Source of the DNA: JAKLFA01 sp038222225
GTDB lineage: Bacteria > Omnitrophota > Gorgyraeia > Zapsychrales > JANLHA01
Assembly: GCA_038222225.1 (NCBI GenBank)
Contig: JBBRHV010000065.1
Span: forward strand, 1-11,966
Direction of reading: 5' to 3'
Length of the DNA stretch: 11,966 nucleotides
Shown here: positions 1 through 9,200 of the stretch, piece after piece
Layout: each line of letters starts with the position of its first letter
Position numbering within the stretch: the stretch's first letter is position 1
Notes under the pieces: generated by a model
What the model saw: only the letters and a program-made list of their open reading frames with translations
The model's database searches: none
What the model was told of the DNA's origin: nothing
Position numbers and translations under genes: made by a program

Positions 1-1
1 G

Positions 2-1147
2 GCGGTTCCGTTCGGGGGGATCTATCGGATCATCGATATTACCTTGAGTAATTGTATCAATTCGGGATTAAGACGGATCTATGTGCTGACGCAATACAAA
101 TCGTTTTCCCTGCAGAAGCATCTTCTGGCGGGTTGGCTTGACATTGTGTCTTCTCAGCTGGGGGAGTTTATTGACCTGATTCCGGCACAACAGCGGGTGA
201 GTTCGGATTGGTATTTGGGGACAGCGGACGCGATTTACCAAAATATCTATGCCATCACCGACACGAATCCGGAATATATTCTGATTCTCGGCGGTGATCA
301 TGTCTATAAAATGAATTATCAGGATATGCTCGATCAGCATCTGAAGAATGAAGCGGATGTGACGGTCTCCTGTATTCCGATGCCTGCCGAGGCGTCATCC
401 GGATTCGGCGTGATTGAAGTCGATGGAGAGCGGCGTGTCTGCGGTTTTCAGGAAAAGCCCAAACACCCCAAAACGGTTCCCGGTCATCCGGAGCAGATCT
501 ATGCGTCGATGGGCATTTATTTATTTACCAAGCAAGCTTTATGCGAAGAGCTTGAAATCGATGCGAAAACGCCGCTATCGCAGCATGATTTCGGGCGCAA
601 TATTATTCCGCAGATGCTCAAGCGCAAGCGCCGGGTCTTCGCGCATGATTTTGCCGATGACCAGGGCCGTCCGAAATACTGGCGGGATATCGGAACCCGG
701 GATGCTTATTATCAGGCGAACATGGATCTGGTCAAGCCTGGCGGAGAATTTAACATTTATGACCGTAGCTGGCCGTTGCGTACAAACCATATTCAGTATC
801 CTCCCTCAAAGACGATCAGTTATGTGGGGGAAGACGGCTCCTGCATTGACAGCATGATCGTGGATTCATTGATTTCCGGCGGATGCATTATTGAGGGCGC
901 GATCGTGAAGGGTTCGATCCTTTCTCCGAGTGTCCGGGTGGAGCATGGCACGGAGATTATCAATTCGGTGATCATGAATAATGTTACCATTGGTCACGAT
1001 GCGAAGATCCATAACGCGATTATTGATAAAGAGGTGAAGATCGCTCCCGGAGTTCGGATCGGTTATGACGCGGAGGTGGACCGTAAACGTTTTGATATGA
1101 CGGCCTCAGGTATTGTGATTGTCGGAAAGCGCGAAACAGTCAGTTAA
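2..1147 (+). CDS. glgC: Glucose-1-phosphate adenylyltransferase (ADP-glucose pyrophosphorylase), 5' partial
   Basis: Makes ADP-glucose from glucose-1-phosphate and ATP, the committed step of bacterial glycogen synthesis (cytosol). The frame is open from base 2 and begins AVPFGG-YRIID, a conserved family block, so the TTG at 44 is internal and the true start lies left of the window. About 30-40 residues, including the N-terminal GGxGxRL nucleotide-binding loop, are missing; 381 residues remain of a usual ~420. Visible motifs are CINSG-RRI-VLTQYKS, the GGDHVYKMNY metal/substrate block, FGVIEVD, the sugar-phosphate-binding EKPK, and SMGIYLF. The C-terminal ~120 residues carry the hexapeptide-like pattern of the left-handed beta-helix (SVRVEHGTEIINSVIMN and similar). 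The gene ends just before a terminator and converges on etfA. No other glg gene is in view. The identification is secure. Confidence 0.96.
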   Translation, partial: AVPFGGIYRIIDITLSNCINSGLRRIYVLTQYKSFSLQKHLLAGWLDIVSSQLGEFIDLIPAQQRVSSDWYLGTADAIYQNIYAITDTNPEYILILGGDHVYKMNYQDMLDQHLKNEADVTVSCIPMPAEASSGFGVIEVDGERRVCGFQEKPKHPKTVPGHPEQIYASMGIYLFTKQALCEELEIDAKTPLSQHDFGRNIIPQMLKRKRRVFAHDFADDQGRPKYWRDIGTRDAYYQANMDLVKPGGEFNIYDRSWPLRTNHIQYPPSKTISYVGEDGSCIDSMIVDSLISGGCIIEGAIVKGSILSPSVRVEHGTEIINSVIMNNVTIGHDAKIHNAIIDKEVKIAPGVRIGYDAEVDRKRFDMTASGIVIVGKRETVS

Positions 1148-1159
1148 GATTTCAGAAAT

Positions 1160-1197
1160 AAAAAACCCCTCAAGCCGTTTGGCTGGAGGGGTTTTTT
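1160..1197. terminator. Bidirectional rho-independent terminator between glgC and etfA
   Basis: A hairpin of ACCCCTC pairing with GAGGGGT, continued by AGCC/GGCT around a GTTT loop, is flanked by six A on the left and six T on the right. It therefore has a U-tract on both strands. It lies 13 bases after the glgC stop and 13 bases from the etfA stop, so it can end transcription of both converging units. Confidence 0.9.
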
Positions 1198-1209
1198 GTG
1201 TTTCAAAGG

Positions 1210-2406
<1,197 letters not shown>

Positions 2407-2407
2407 A

Positions 2408-3190
2408 TTAATTCAGCCTATCCTTTAAAAGATGAACAAGTTTTGTGACCGCCTCTTCAGGGTCTCCGTCAAACATTTCGCCGCTCGGGCGGGGAGGGGG
2501 AGTAAAAATTTTTGAAACCCACGTGGGAGATCCGCCCAAACCCAATTGTCCTTCATCCGCGTCAATGTCGAGCGCTTTCCAGACCGCAATCTCGGCCTTT
2601 TTGGCTCTCATTTTTCCCTTTAACGACGGGAGGCGCGGTTCGTTGATCTCTTTGACAACGGTGATGAGGCAGGGGAGGGACGTTTGAATGATCTCAAAGC
2701 CTTCCTCGGTCATGCGCTCAGCAACCATGGTTTTGTCTTCGATCTTTTCGATCTTTTTCACATAGGTAATTTGCGGAATATCAAGTTGAGTGGCAATACC
2801 GGGGCCGACCTGCGCGGTGTCTCCGTCAGAGGCCTGCTTGCCGCAGAGGATAATATCAAAATCACCGATCCGGCGGATCGCATTGGCCAGGGTGTAACCG
2901 GTGGCCAGAGTATCAGACCCGGCAAAGGCGCGGTCGCTGACCAGAATGGCGTCATCACAGCCCAGCGCAATGGCTTCTCGCAAGGCGGCAACCGCCTGAG
3001 GCGGTCCCATGGTGAGGACCGTTGTTTTTCCGCCGAAGCGCTCTTTGAGGCGTACGCCTTCTTCGATCGCATACATATCAAACGGATTGATGATGGAGTC
3101 AACGCCCTCCCGGATGAGGGTATTGGTTTCCGGGTCGATCTTTACCTGAGTCGTGTCAGGGACTTGTTTGATGCAGACGACGATGTTCAT
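2408..3190 (-). CDS. etfB: Electron transfer flavoprotein beta subunit, bifurcating-type signature
   Basis: Beta subunit of ETF; it pairs with EtfA downstream and binds the second flavin (or AMP in non-bifurcating ETFs). At 260 aa it has the normal family length. The N-terminus MNIVVCIKQVPDT is diagnostic, followed by NPFDMYAIEEG (35-45), VLTMGPPQA (58-66), DRAFAGSDTLAT (86-97) and CGKQASDGDTAQVGP (116-130). The last block reads DGDTAQVGP where mitochondrial-type EtfB has a DDCNQTGQ-like sequence; from memory this is the form in clostridial Bcd-Etf and CarD, where the site holds the bifurcating beta-FAD next to NADH. The start codon overlaps the stop of the acyl-CoA dehydrogenase gene (ATGA), and only a weak purine-rich stretch precedes it, so translational coupling is likely. 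Confidence 0.96.
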   Translation of the reverse strand: MNIVVCIKQVPDTTQVKIDPETNTLIREGVDSIINPFDMYAIEEGVRLKERFGGKTTVLTMGPPQAVAALREAIALGCDDAILVSDRAFAGSDTLATGYTLANAIRRIGDFDIILCGKQASDGDTAQVGPGIATQLDIPQITYVKKIEKIEDKTMVAERMTEEGFEIIQTSLPCLITVVKEINEPRLPSLKGKMRAKKAEIAVWKALDIDADEGQLGLGGSPTWVSKIFTPPPRPSGEMFDGDPEEAVTKLVHLLKDRLN

Positions 3191-4341
3191 TTTTTCTTGC
3201 TTTCTTTGATGAGATTAAGAGCAATAATGCTGCGCTGAATTTGGTTGGTTCCTTCATAGATCTGGGTAATTTTGGCATCGCGCATGAATTTTTCAACCGG
3301 ATATTCGTTGATATAACCGTATCCGCCGAAAATCTGAACCGCGTCGGTGGTGACCTTCATGGCGACATCAGACGCAAATAGTTTTGCCATGGATGACTGC
3401 ATGGTGACTTCCTTTGCTCCGCCATCGATCTGGCGGGCCGCGGCATAGACCAGCGCGCGGGCCGCTTCAATTTGAGTGGCCATGTCGGCCAGCATGAACT
3501 GAATGCCCTGAAAACTGGCGATGGTCTTTCCGAACTGAACGCGTTCCGTGGCATACTTGAGCGCCGCATCAAAGGCGCCTTGAGCGATCCCGACCGCCTG
3601 AGCACCGATGCCTGGGCGGGACATGTCAAAGGTCCGCATGGCAATGAGAAAACCTTGGCCTTCACGTCCGAGCAGGTTTTCTTTCGGGACTTTACAGTCC
3701 GTAAAGATCAACTCACGGGTGGAAGAGGCGCGGATACCGAGCTTTTCTTCCTTTTTCCCAAAGGTGAAACCGGGGGTGTCTTTTTCAACAATGAACACAC
3801 TGGCGCCTCTGGTGCCTTTGGATTTATCGGTCATGGCGACAATCGTATAAATTTCAGCATCGCCTCCGTTGGTAATGAAATGTTTGGTGCCGTTGAGGAC
3901 ATAATAATCGCCGTCCTTTTTGGCGGTGGTCTGCATGGCGCTGACATCAGATCCGGCAGACGGTTCGGTTATGCCATAGGCCGCCAGTTTTTTTCCGCTG
4001 GCGATATCCGGGAGATATTTCTTTTTTTGATCTTCGTTTCCGTACAGCAGGATAGGGTCGGTTCCTAAAGCGGTTCCGGCAAAGGATAAGGCGATCCCCG
4101 CGCATCCGCGGGAAAGTTCTTCTGCGGTGATACACAGTTCAAGGATCCCGCCGCCCATACCGCCATATTCTTCGGGAATATAAACTCCGCAAAGGTCAGA
4201 TTGGGCCAAGATTTTTACAATTTCCCAGGGGAACTTTTCTTCCCGGTCATACTTTGCGGCGATCGGCTTAATTTTTTCTTCAGCGACTTCACGGCAGAGA
4301 TCCCTAAGCATGATTTGTTCTTCGGTCAGTAAATAATCCAT
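3187..4341 (-). CDS. Acyl-CoA dehydrogenase, short-chain (butyryl-CoA/CarC type)
   Basis: FAD enzyme that interconverts acyl-CoA and trans-2-enoyl-CoA, exchanging electrons with the ETF encoded next to it. 384 aa, full family length. Visible blocks are PEEYGGMGGG (56-65), the flavin-contact segment YGITEPSAGSD (122-132), KHFITNGG, GASVFIVEKD and RASSTRELIFTDCKVP, then the C-terminal helical domain with IFGGYGYINEYPVEKFMRDAKI. The catalytic base is E363 in IYEGTNQIQR, the position used by short- and medium-chain enzymes rather than the isovaleryl type. First gene of the acd-etfB-etfA operon, so in an anaerobe it may work mainly in the enoyl-CoA-reducing direction, as in butyryl-CoA dehydrogenase or caffeoyl-CoA reductase. 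The substrate cannot be read from sequence. The start is fixed by a perfect AGGAGG six bases upstream. Confidence 0.95.
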   Translation of the reverse strand: MDYLLTEEQIMLRDLCREVAEEKIKPIAAKYDREEKFPWEIVKILAQSDLCGVYIPEEYGGMGGGILELCITAEELSRGCAGIALSFAGTALGTDPILLYGNEDQKKKYLPDIASGKKLAAYGITEPSAGSDVSAMQTTAKKDGDYYVLNGTKHFITNGGDAEIYTIVAMTDKSKGTRGASVFIVEKDTPGFTFGKKEEKLGIRASSTRELIFTDCKVPKENLLGREGQGFLIAMRTFDMSRPGIGAQAVGIAQGAFDAALKYATERVQFGKTIASFQGIQFMLADMATQIEAARALVYAAARQIDGGAKEVTMQSSMAKLFASDVAMKVTTDAVQIFGGYGYINEYPVEKFMRDAKITQIYEGTNQIQRSIIALNLIKESKKK

Positions 4342-4347
4342 CCAGAT

Positions 4348-4353
4348 CCTCCT
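4348..4353 (-). promoter_or_regulatory. Ribosome binding site of the acyl-CoA dehydrogenase operon
   Basis: Perfect AGGAGG on the minus strand, six bases before the ATG at 4341. It fixes the start of the operon's first gene and predicts strong initiation there; the two ETF genes downstream have weaker sites and overlap or abut their predecessors. Confidence 0.85.
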
Positions 4354-4626
4354 AAGGTTAAATAAGCAATCTTAACAAGTATATTTATTATGGAAAACTT
4401 TTTCATATTATTACATCTTTTTGAGAGAACGCAATATTTTTTTGGGTTAGTTTTTTGTAATTGTTGGTTTTTTTTAGCGACAAATCAATGAAAACACTTA
4501 AAAATGGGACATATTATGATTCAAGAAAATTCAGAGTGTGCTGCAAAGGGCTTGAGAAAGAAAAGTCATGCGGGATTCAGGTGTTTTTTGGGTTCTACGC
4601 CGTTTATTCAGCCTAAGAAGTCGGGC
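4354..4626. other. AT-rich divergent intergenic region between the acd operon and fabV
   Basis: About 270 bases, much richer in A+T than the flanking genes up to about 4500, with long T runs (4434-4443, 4468-4476). It must hold promoters for both directions. On the minus strand the best candidates are TTGCGT with an 18-base gap to TAATAT (about 4405-4434) and a TATACT -10 element (4378-4383) with no convincing -35; neither is strong. On the plus strand I see no clear sigma70 pair. From 4504 to 4626 the fabV frame is open upstream of the family's normal start (41 codons, beginning MGHIMIQENSEC), but this extension has no recognisable homology and no ribosome site, so I treat it as leader rather than protein. 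Confidence 0.5.
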
Positions 4627-5490
4627 ATGGTTGTGAAGCCGAAGGTCCGCGGATTCATTTGTACCACAGCTCATCCGCTTGGGTGTGCGCAGAATGTCAA
4701 AGATCAGATCGAGTACGTTCGCCGCAAGGGCTCTGTTGAGGGACCCAAACGGGTTTTGGTGATCGGAGCCTCCACGGGTTATGGATTATCATCACGGATC
4801 GTTGCAGCATTCGCAAGCGGTGCCGCTACCATGGGCGTGTTTTTTGAGAGGCCGGCTGAGGGTGGGCGTACGGCCACGGCCGGCTGGTATAACTCAGCAG
4901 CTTTTGAGCGTGAGGCAAGGCAGGCAGGGCTGTATTCAAAGAGTTTTAACGGGGATGCTTTTTCTGAAGAAATGAAGGCCGGGGTGGTGGCAGCGATTAA
5001 AAAAGATCTGGGGCAGGTGGATATGGTTGTTTATAGTTTGGCGGCGCCGCGCCGGACGCATCCGCGGACCGGCGAGCGTTTTAAAGGGGTTGTTAAGCCT
5101 CTCGCTCAGGCCTACACGAACCGGGCTTTGGATCTTGAAACCTTTGAGATCATTGATGTGACGACTGAGCCAGGCACGGAAGAAGAGCTTCGCCAAACTG
5201 TTGCGGTCATGGGTGGAGAGGACTGGCAGATGTGGATTGAAGCATTGCTTAGAGAGGGCGTTTTAGCGGACAATTCCCTGAATATAGCTTATTCGTACCT
5301 TGGTTCAGACATAACATTCCCAATTTACCGCCAAGGGACATTGGGCGCGGCTAAGGACCATTTGGAGGCGACTGCCCATAAGCTTAATGATATGCTGAAA
5401 GTGACTGGGGGCAGGGCTTTGGTTTCGGTCCATCGGGCCCTAGTGACTCAGGCGAGCGCGGCCATTCCTTTTTGGCTTTATACATGGTGA
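4627..5490 (+). CDS. fabV: Trans-2-enoyl-ACP/CoA reductase FabV, N-terminal three quarters (frame broken near 5470)
   Basis: NADH-dependent reductase of trans-2-enoyl-ACP (last step of the type II fatty acid cycle) or of enoyl-CoA (TER activity); one family covers both. Starting at 4627 gives MVVKPKVRGFICTTAHP, which aligns with the normal FabV N-terminus; the frame is open back to 4504, but those 41 codons look unrelated, and a weak AAGAAG precedes 4627. Motifs: dinucleotide-binding GASTGYG (47-53), VFFERP, GWYNSAAF, SLAAPRRTHP, MGGEDWQMWI, Y224, and the signature Y-x8-K as Y234 and K243, one position off Yersinia FabV Y235/K244. After VTQASAAIPF the frame leaves the family and ends WLYTW-stop, while the missing C-terminus continues in the -1 frame. 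Joined, the protein would be 393 aa, the normal length. Its position just before acp supports a role in fatty acid synthesis. Confidence 0.9.
   Translation: MVVKPKVRGFICTTAHPLGCAQNVKDQIEYVRRKGSVEGPKRVLVIGASTGYGLSSRIVAAFASGAATMGVFFERPAEGGRTATAGWYNSAAFEREARQAGLYSKSFNGDAFSEEMKAGVVAAIKKDLGQVDMVVYSLAAPRRTHPRTGERFKGVVKPLAQAYTNRALDLETFEIIDVTTEPGTEEELRQTVAVMGGEDWQMWIEALLREGVLADNSLNIAYSYLGSDITFPIYRQGTLGAAKDHLEATAHKLNDMLKVTGGRALVSVHRALVTQASAAIPFWLYTW
5469..5473 (+). other. Frameshift site in fabV (T5 run)
   Basis: The frame reads CCT TTT TGG; one more T, or a -1 slip after TTT, gives CCT TTT TTG GCT TTA TAC ATG, that is P-F-L-A-L-Y-M, which matches the family's A-I-P-x-x-P-L-Y block and joins the two halves exactly. 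A sequencing error or a real deletion in the homopolymer is the simplest cause. Programmed -1 slippage is less likely because no slippery heptamer of the X-XXY-YYZ type lies in the right phase. Confidence 0.85.
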
Positions 5491-5807
5491 TCCTTTTGAA
5501 AGTCATGAGAGAGAAGGGCATCGACGAACATTGTATCGAGCAGATCCATCGTTTGTATCAAGACCGGCTTTTTTCCGGAAAGGATATTTCCATCGATGAA
5601 AAGGGGCGTATCCGTTTGGATGATCTCGAACTGCGTGAGGATGTTCAAAATGAAGTCCGGCAGGCCTGGGAGGCGATTACCACTGAGAATTTTAAGAGGT
5701 ATGCGGATGTAGCGGCCTATCAACAAGATTTCTTGAAACTTTTTGGTTTTGAAGTGGCGGGAGTTGATTATAACCAGGCTGTAGCAGTGGATGTCAAAAT
5801 TTCTTAA
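5472..5807 (+). pseudogene. fabV: FabV C-terminal quarter, displaced by the frameshift
   Basis: About 110 residues that complete FabV: LALYMVILLKVMREKG, then CIEQIHRLYQDRL, IRLDDLELREDVQNEV, and the closing FLKLFGFEVAGVDYNQAVAVDVKIS, which corresponds to the F-L-x-L-F-G-F and G-V-D-Y ending of the family. No ribosome binding site precedes the TTG at 5472 or the ATG at 5484, so this is not an independent gene. Conservation runs without decay to the last residue, which argues that the break is recent or technical rather than an old pseudogene. Confidence 0.88.
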
Positions 5808-5830
5808 AACCTCTTCATGTAGGGGGTTTT
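5806..5830 (+). terminator. Putative terminator overlapping the fabV stop codon
   Basis: AAAACCTCTT and AGGGGGTTTT pair over 10 bp (two G-T wobbles) around the five-base loop CATGT. The stem starts in the TAA stop codon. The U-tract is only the four T of the stem itself plus one more, so strength is uncertain. Confidence 0.45.
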
Positions 5831-5876
5831 CTGCCGGGCCTATCCTCTATCTAGTAGAAAATACTCTAAAATCTTA

Positions 5877-5905
5877 TTGACACTTCCTCTATATCTATTT
5901 AAACT
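5877..5905 (+). promoter_or_regulatory. Sigma70-type promoter for acp-smc
   Basis: A consensus -35 TTGACA (5877-5882) is followed after exactly 17 bases by TAAACT (5900-5905; four of six match TATAAT). It lies between the fabV terminator and acp and would give a leader of about 90 bases. That leader holds two GAAATTG copies (5949-5955 and 5968-5974), too short to interpret. Confidence 0.65.
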
Positions 5906-6000
5906 AAAGATAATTCAGGCAAAGATTGGTGAGGGCGGGTTTTTGTCAGAAATTGTACCTTTGACCTGAAATTGAAAACATCTGCTTAAGGAGAATCTCT

Positions 6001-6258
6001 ATGGGGCAGTTGCCTAAGGGCGTTAATGTTGAGGCGGATATCCGTGCGCTGGTTGCCGAAATTTTGGAGGAAGAGCCAGACGCTGTTGATGGTGATGCAA
6101 AGTTCATCAAGGATCTGGGTATGGATTCTATGATGGCGCTTGAGATTTTAGCCGGGATTGAAAAGAAATACCGTATCGCAATTCCGGAAGATATGCTGGT
6201 TAAGTTTACAGACCTGAATACAACCGTTCATCTTGTCCAAGAGCTGTTGTCAAAATAG
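6001..6258 (+). CDS. Acyl carrier protein
   Basis: Small acidic carrier that holds acyl chains on a 4'-phosphopantetheine arm. 85 aa, slightly longer than AcpP (~78). The attachment site is S43 in DLGMDSMMALE, the canonical D-S-(L/M) helix start; the body shows the four-helix pattern with VAEILEEEP before it and ENR-like substitutes IAIPEDMLVKFTDL (helix III) after it. The usual helix III acidic E-I-P-D-E/D has become I-A-I-P-E-D. A strong AAGGAG lies seven bases before the ATG. It follows fabV, whose substrate would be acyl-ACP, and precedes smc by 25 bases. The 'MM' after the serine and the eight-residue N-terminal extension make it uncertain that this is the housekeeping AcpP rather than a pathway-specific ACP; no ketosynthase lies in view to decide. 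Confidence 0.93.
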   Translation: MGQLPKGVNVEADIRALVAEILEEEPDAVDGDAKFIKDLGMDSMMALEILAGIEKKYRIAIPEDMLVKFTDLNTTVHLVQELLSK

Positions 6259-6283
6259 CATCATTTAAAAAAGGGAGTAGCCC

Positions 6284-9200
6284 GTGTATTTAAAAAGGCT
6301 TGAGATTTTCGGATTCAAATCTTTTGCGGATAAAACTGTTTTTAATTTTGGGCCCGGGATCACGGCGGTGATCGGTCCGAACGGATGCGGAAAAAGCAAC
6401 GTGTTTGATGCCATGCGTTGGGTCTTAGGCGAACAAAGCGCGAAGGAGCTTCGCGGCTCGTCGATGGAAGACGTGATCTTTAACGGGACGGATCAGAAGG
6501 CCGCGTTGGGTTTTGCCGAGGTGAGTTTGACCTTCTCCAATGAATCGCGGATCCTTCCGTATGAATACAATGAAGTGACGGTGACCCGCCGGCTGTTCAG
6601 GTCCGGCGAGAGTGAATATCTCATCAACAAAACACCGGTGCGGTTGAAAGACATTGCCGAAATGTTCATGGGAACCGGTGTGGGGGCTGAGGCTTATTCG
6701 ATGGTTCAGCAAGGCAAGGTTGATCTGATCGTCAGTGCCCGGCCCGAAGACCGCCGGGTTTTGCTGGATGAAGCCTCGGGGATCACAAAATATAAGACCC
6801 GTAAGCGCGAGGCGTTGAACCGTCTGCGCGACACGGAAAACAATCTGTTGCGCATCAGCGACATTGTCAATGAAGTCAAGCGCCAGATCGCCTCCTGTGA
6901 ACGTCAGGCCAAGAAGGCCCGTCGATATAAAGAAGAATTTGAGAAGCTGAAAGTTTTGGAAGTGAAATCCGCGCAGCAGGAATTGATGCAGCGCCAGAAC
7001 GAGAAATCCCGCCGGCAGGGGCAGATGGAAGAATTGCGAGAGAAGGAAACCACCTTTCACGCGGAGCTGGAAGAGTTTAAAAATATGATCGAGCATGAAG
7101 CCGTGATGCTGGATGAATTAGAGGAGAAGATCAATGACGTCCATTCCGATCAGATCAAGATCGACGGGCAAATTGATTTGAACAATAAACAGATCGGTTT
7201 TAATGAAGAGCGTCTGGACGGTCTTTCATCGGCTGAACAGCGGATTCAGGAAACCACGGGACAGCTCGAAGAGCGATCCCGTCAGCAGCGTGAGCGCGTC
7301 GAGAGCATCAATCAGTTCTTAGTCGGGTTGGAACAGAGTCTTCAGGGAAATATTCAGACCTTGGAGGCCAAGCGTCAGTCCTTGGCAACGATCGGTCATT
7401 GCGTCGAAGAGGCCCAACAGGAGATCCATCAAAAAGAAGAAGGCATTCTTTTTATCACAACCGAGCAGGTCAAAGTTAAAAATAAACTGACCGACAGCAT
7501 GAAGCAGGTGCAGGGGTGTCTGGCCCGGCAGCGGCGGCTGGAGGTCGAGCACAGCAAGGTCTCCTGTGAAAAGGGCGAGATCGATCAGAAATTTTTCGGG
7601 ATCTGTCAGAAGATCGAGCAGGTCGGGACCGTGCTCGGCGACCTTCATGTCCGTTTGAATGAACGGCGCGCGGCCTTTGAGGAGGTCTCTTCGCAGATGA
7701 CCTTTTTGGACGGGTCGATTGATGACCTGGACCGGAAGAAATTGTTTTTGATTTCGCAGAAAGAATTTATCGAGAAACTGAGCGCTCAATACGAGGACAT
7801 TCCGGATCCTGTGGCTGAAGGGAGACTGGTGACCGACCGCGTTCCGATGCAGCATCAGAGCGGGATCATCGGCAAAGTCAAAGAGGTGAAGCCGATCGAT
7901 TCTGCCAGCATGGGCTGGCTCGCTGAGCATTTCGGCCGCGATGGCCGTCAGCTTTATGAGATCATTTGCGAAACAAAATTTATCGAGTTGGACCCTGCGC
8001 AGGTTTCAGCGCGTATTGATGATTTGGCCCGTCAGATCGCCGAGAAGAGTTTGGAGAAAGAGGGCTTAAATTCCCGCAGCACACATCTGAAGACGGAGAT
8101 TTCCGGTTTAGCAATCGAATTGCAGGAGCGCGAGAAAGAAAGCTCGGTTTATCAGGCGCAGAGAACCGATATCTCTCAAGAAGTCGAAAAATTAAATCAG
8201 GAACTTGAATTGGTGCGCATGGAATTGGATGAGGTGGCTACCAGTTTGGAGGCGCATCACAGCGCGGAAAACATTTTGGCCCAGCAGCTGCAGACCTTGA
8301 ACCAGGATCTCGAGCATGCCCAGCATGTGATCCGCGGAAAGCAGGAGCTGATCCGCATGAAAGGTCAGGAACGGGAAGAAACCACCGTATCCATGGCGCA
8401 GTTGGAAGCAGACATTAATTCCGTTGAAGACAAACGTTCCAGCTATTTGGAGAATTTGCGAACCTTTAGCGAGGCTCTTGAGAGCGCTCAGAATGAGCTG
8501 ATGCGTTTAGCTCATGAGAACGAAGACCTCTTTAAACGGCGTGATCAATACCGTCAGGAAATCGGTCAGGTGACGGAAGACATTGAGCGTTTAAAGATTC
8601 AGAGACAGGATTTTCAAACGGTTCTGCAGGACTATCTGATCCAGAAAGAAGAGGTTGCCCGGCGGCTTCAAAGCGTTAAGGGCAATATCCTCGGTTATGA
8701 GAAGGACCTGGAAACGGTGCGCGCAGCCATGCATGCTGAAGAGATGAATGAACAGCAGATCGGATTTCAGCAAAAAGAGATCCGGGACCGTTTGCTTCAG
8801 ACTTACCGCATTGATCTGGATCATTTGGAGCTGGCGGAAGGTTTGGATCTGAATATGACGGTGGAAGGGCTTTCCTCCGACGGACCATTGAATCCGGAAG
8901 AACTCAATATGATGATCGAGCGCTTGCGCCGCCGGTGCGAATCGTTTGGTGCCGTCAATCTGGTGGCCATTGAGGAATTTGATGAACTGAAAGACCGGTT
9001 TGAATTTTTGACCCGTCAACAGGCGGATTTGATCACCGCTAAAGAATCGCTTCATAAGACAATTCAGAAAATCAACCGTGAAACACGGCAGATGTTCATG
9101 AATACGTTTACCAAGGTCAGCGAGGAATTCAGGATTTATTTCCGCATGCTTTTTGGAGGAGGCGAGGCGCAGCTGGTTCTTTTGGATCCGGAGAATGTAT

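Noticed and set aside
44..1147. TTG at 44 as the glgC start
   Set aside because: Conserved GlgC residues AVPFGG and YRIID are encoded in frame upstream, to the first bases of the window, so the gene continues off the left edge.
5463..5480. Programmed -1 frameshifting in fabV
   Set aside because: The phase gives T-CCT-TTT or T-TTT-TGG, neither of which re-pairs in both sites after slipping, and FabV is not known to need recoding. Not excluded, but a lost T is simpler.
6425..7930. Long open minus-strand frames of 223 and 203 codons opposite smc
   Set aside because: They are shadows of the strongly biased smc codons; smc has full ATPase motifs across this span and the antisense products show no domain.
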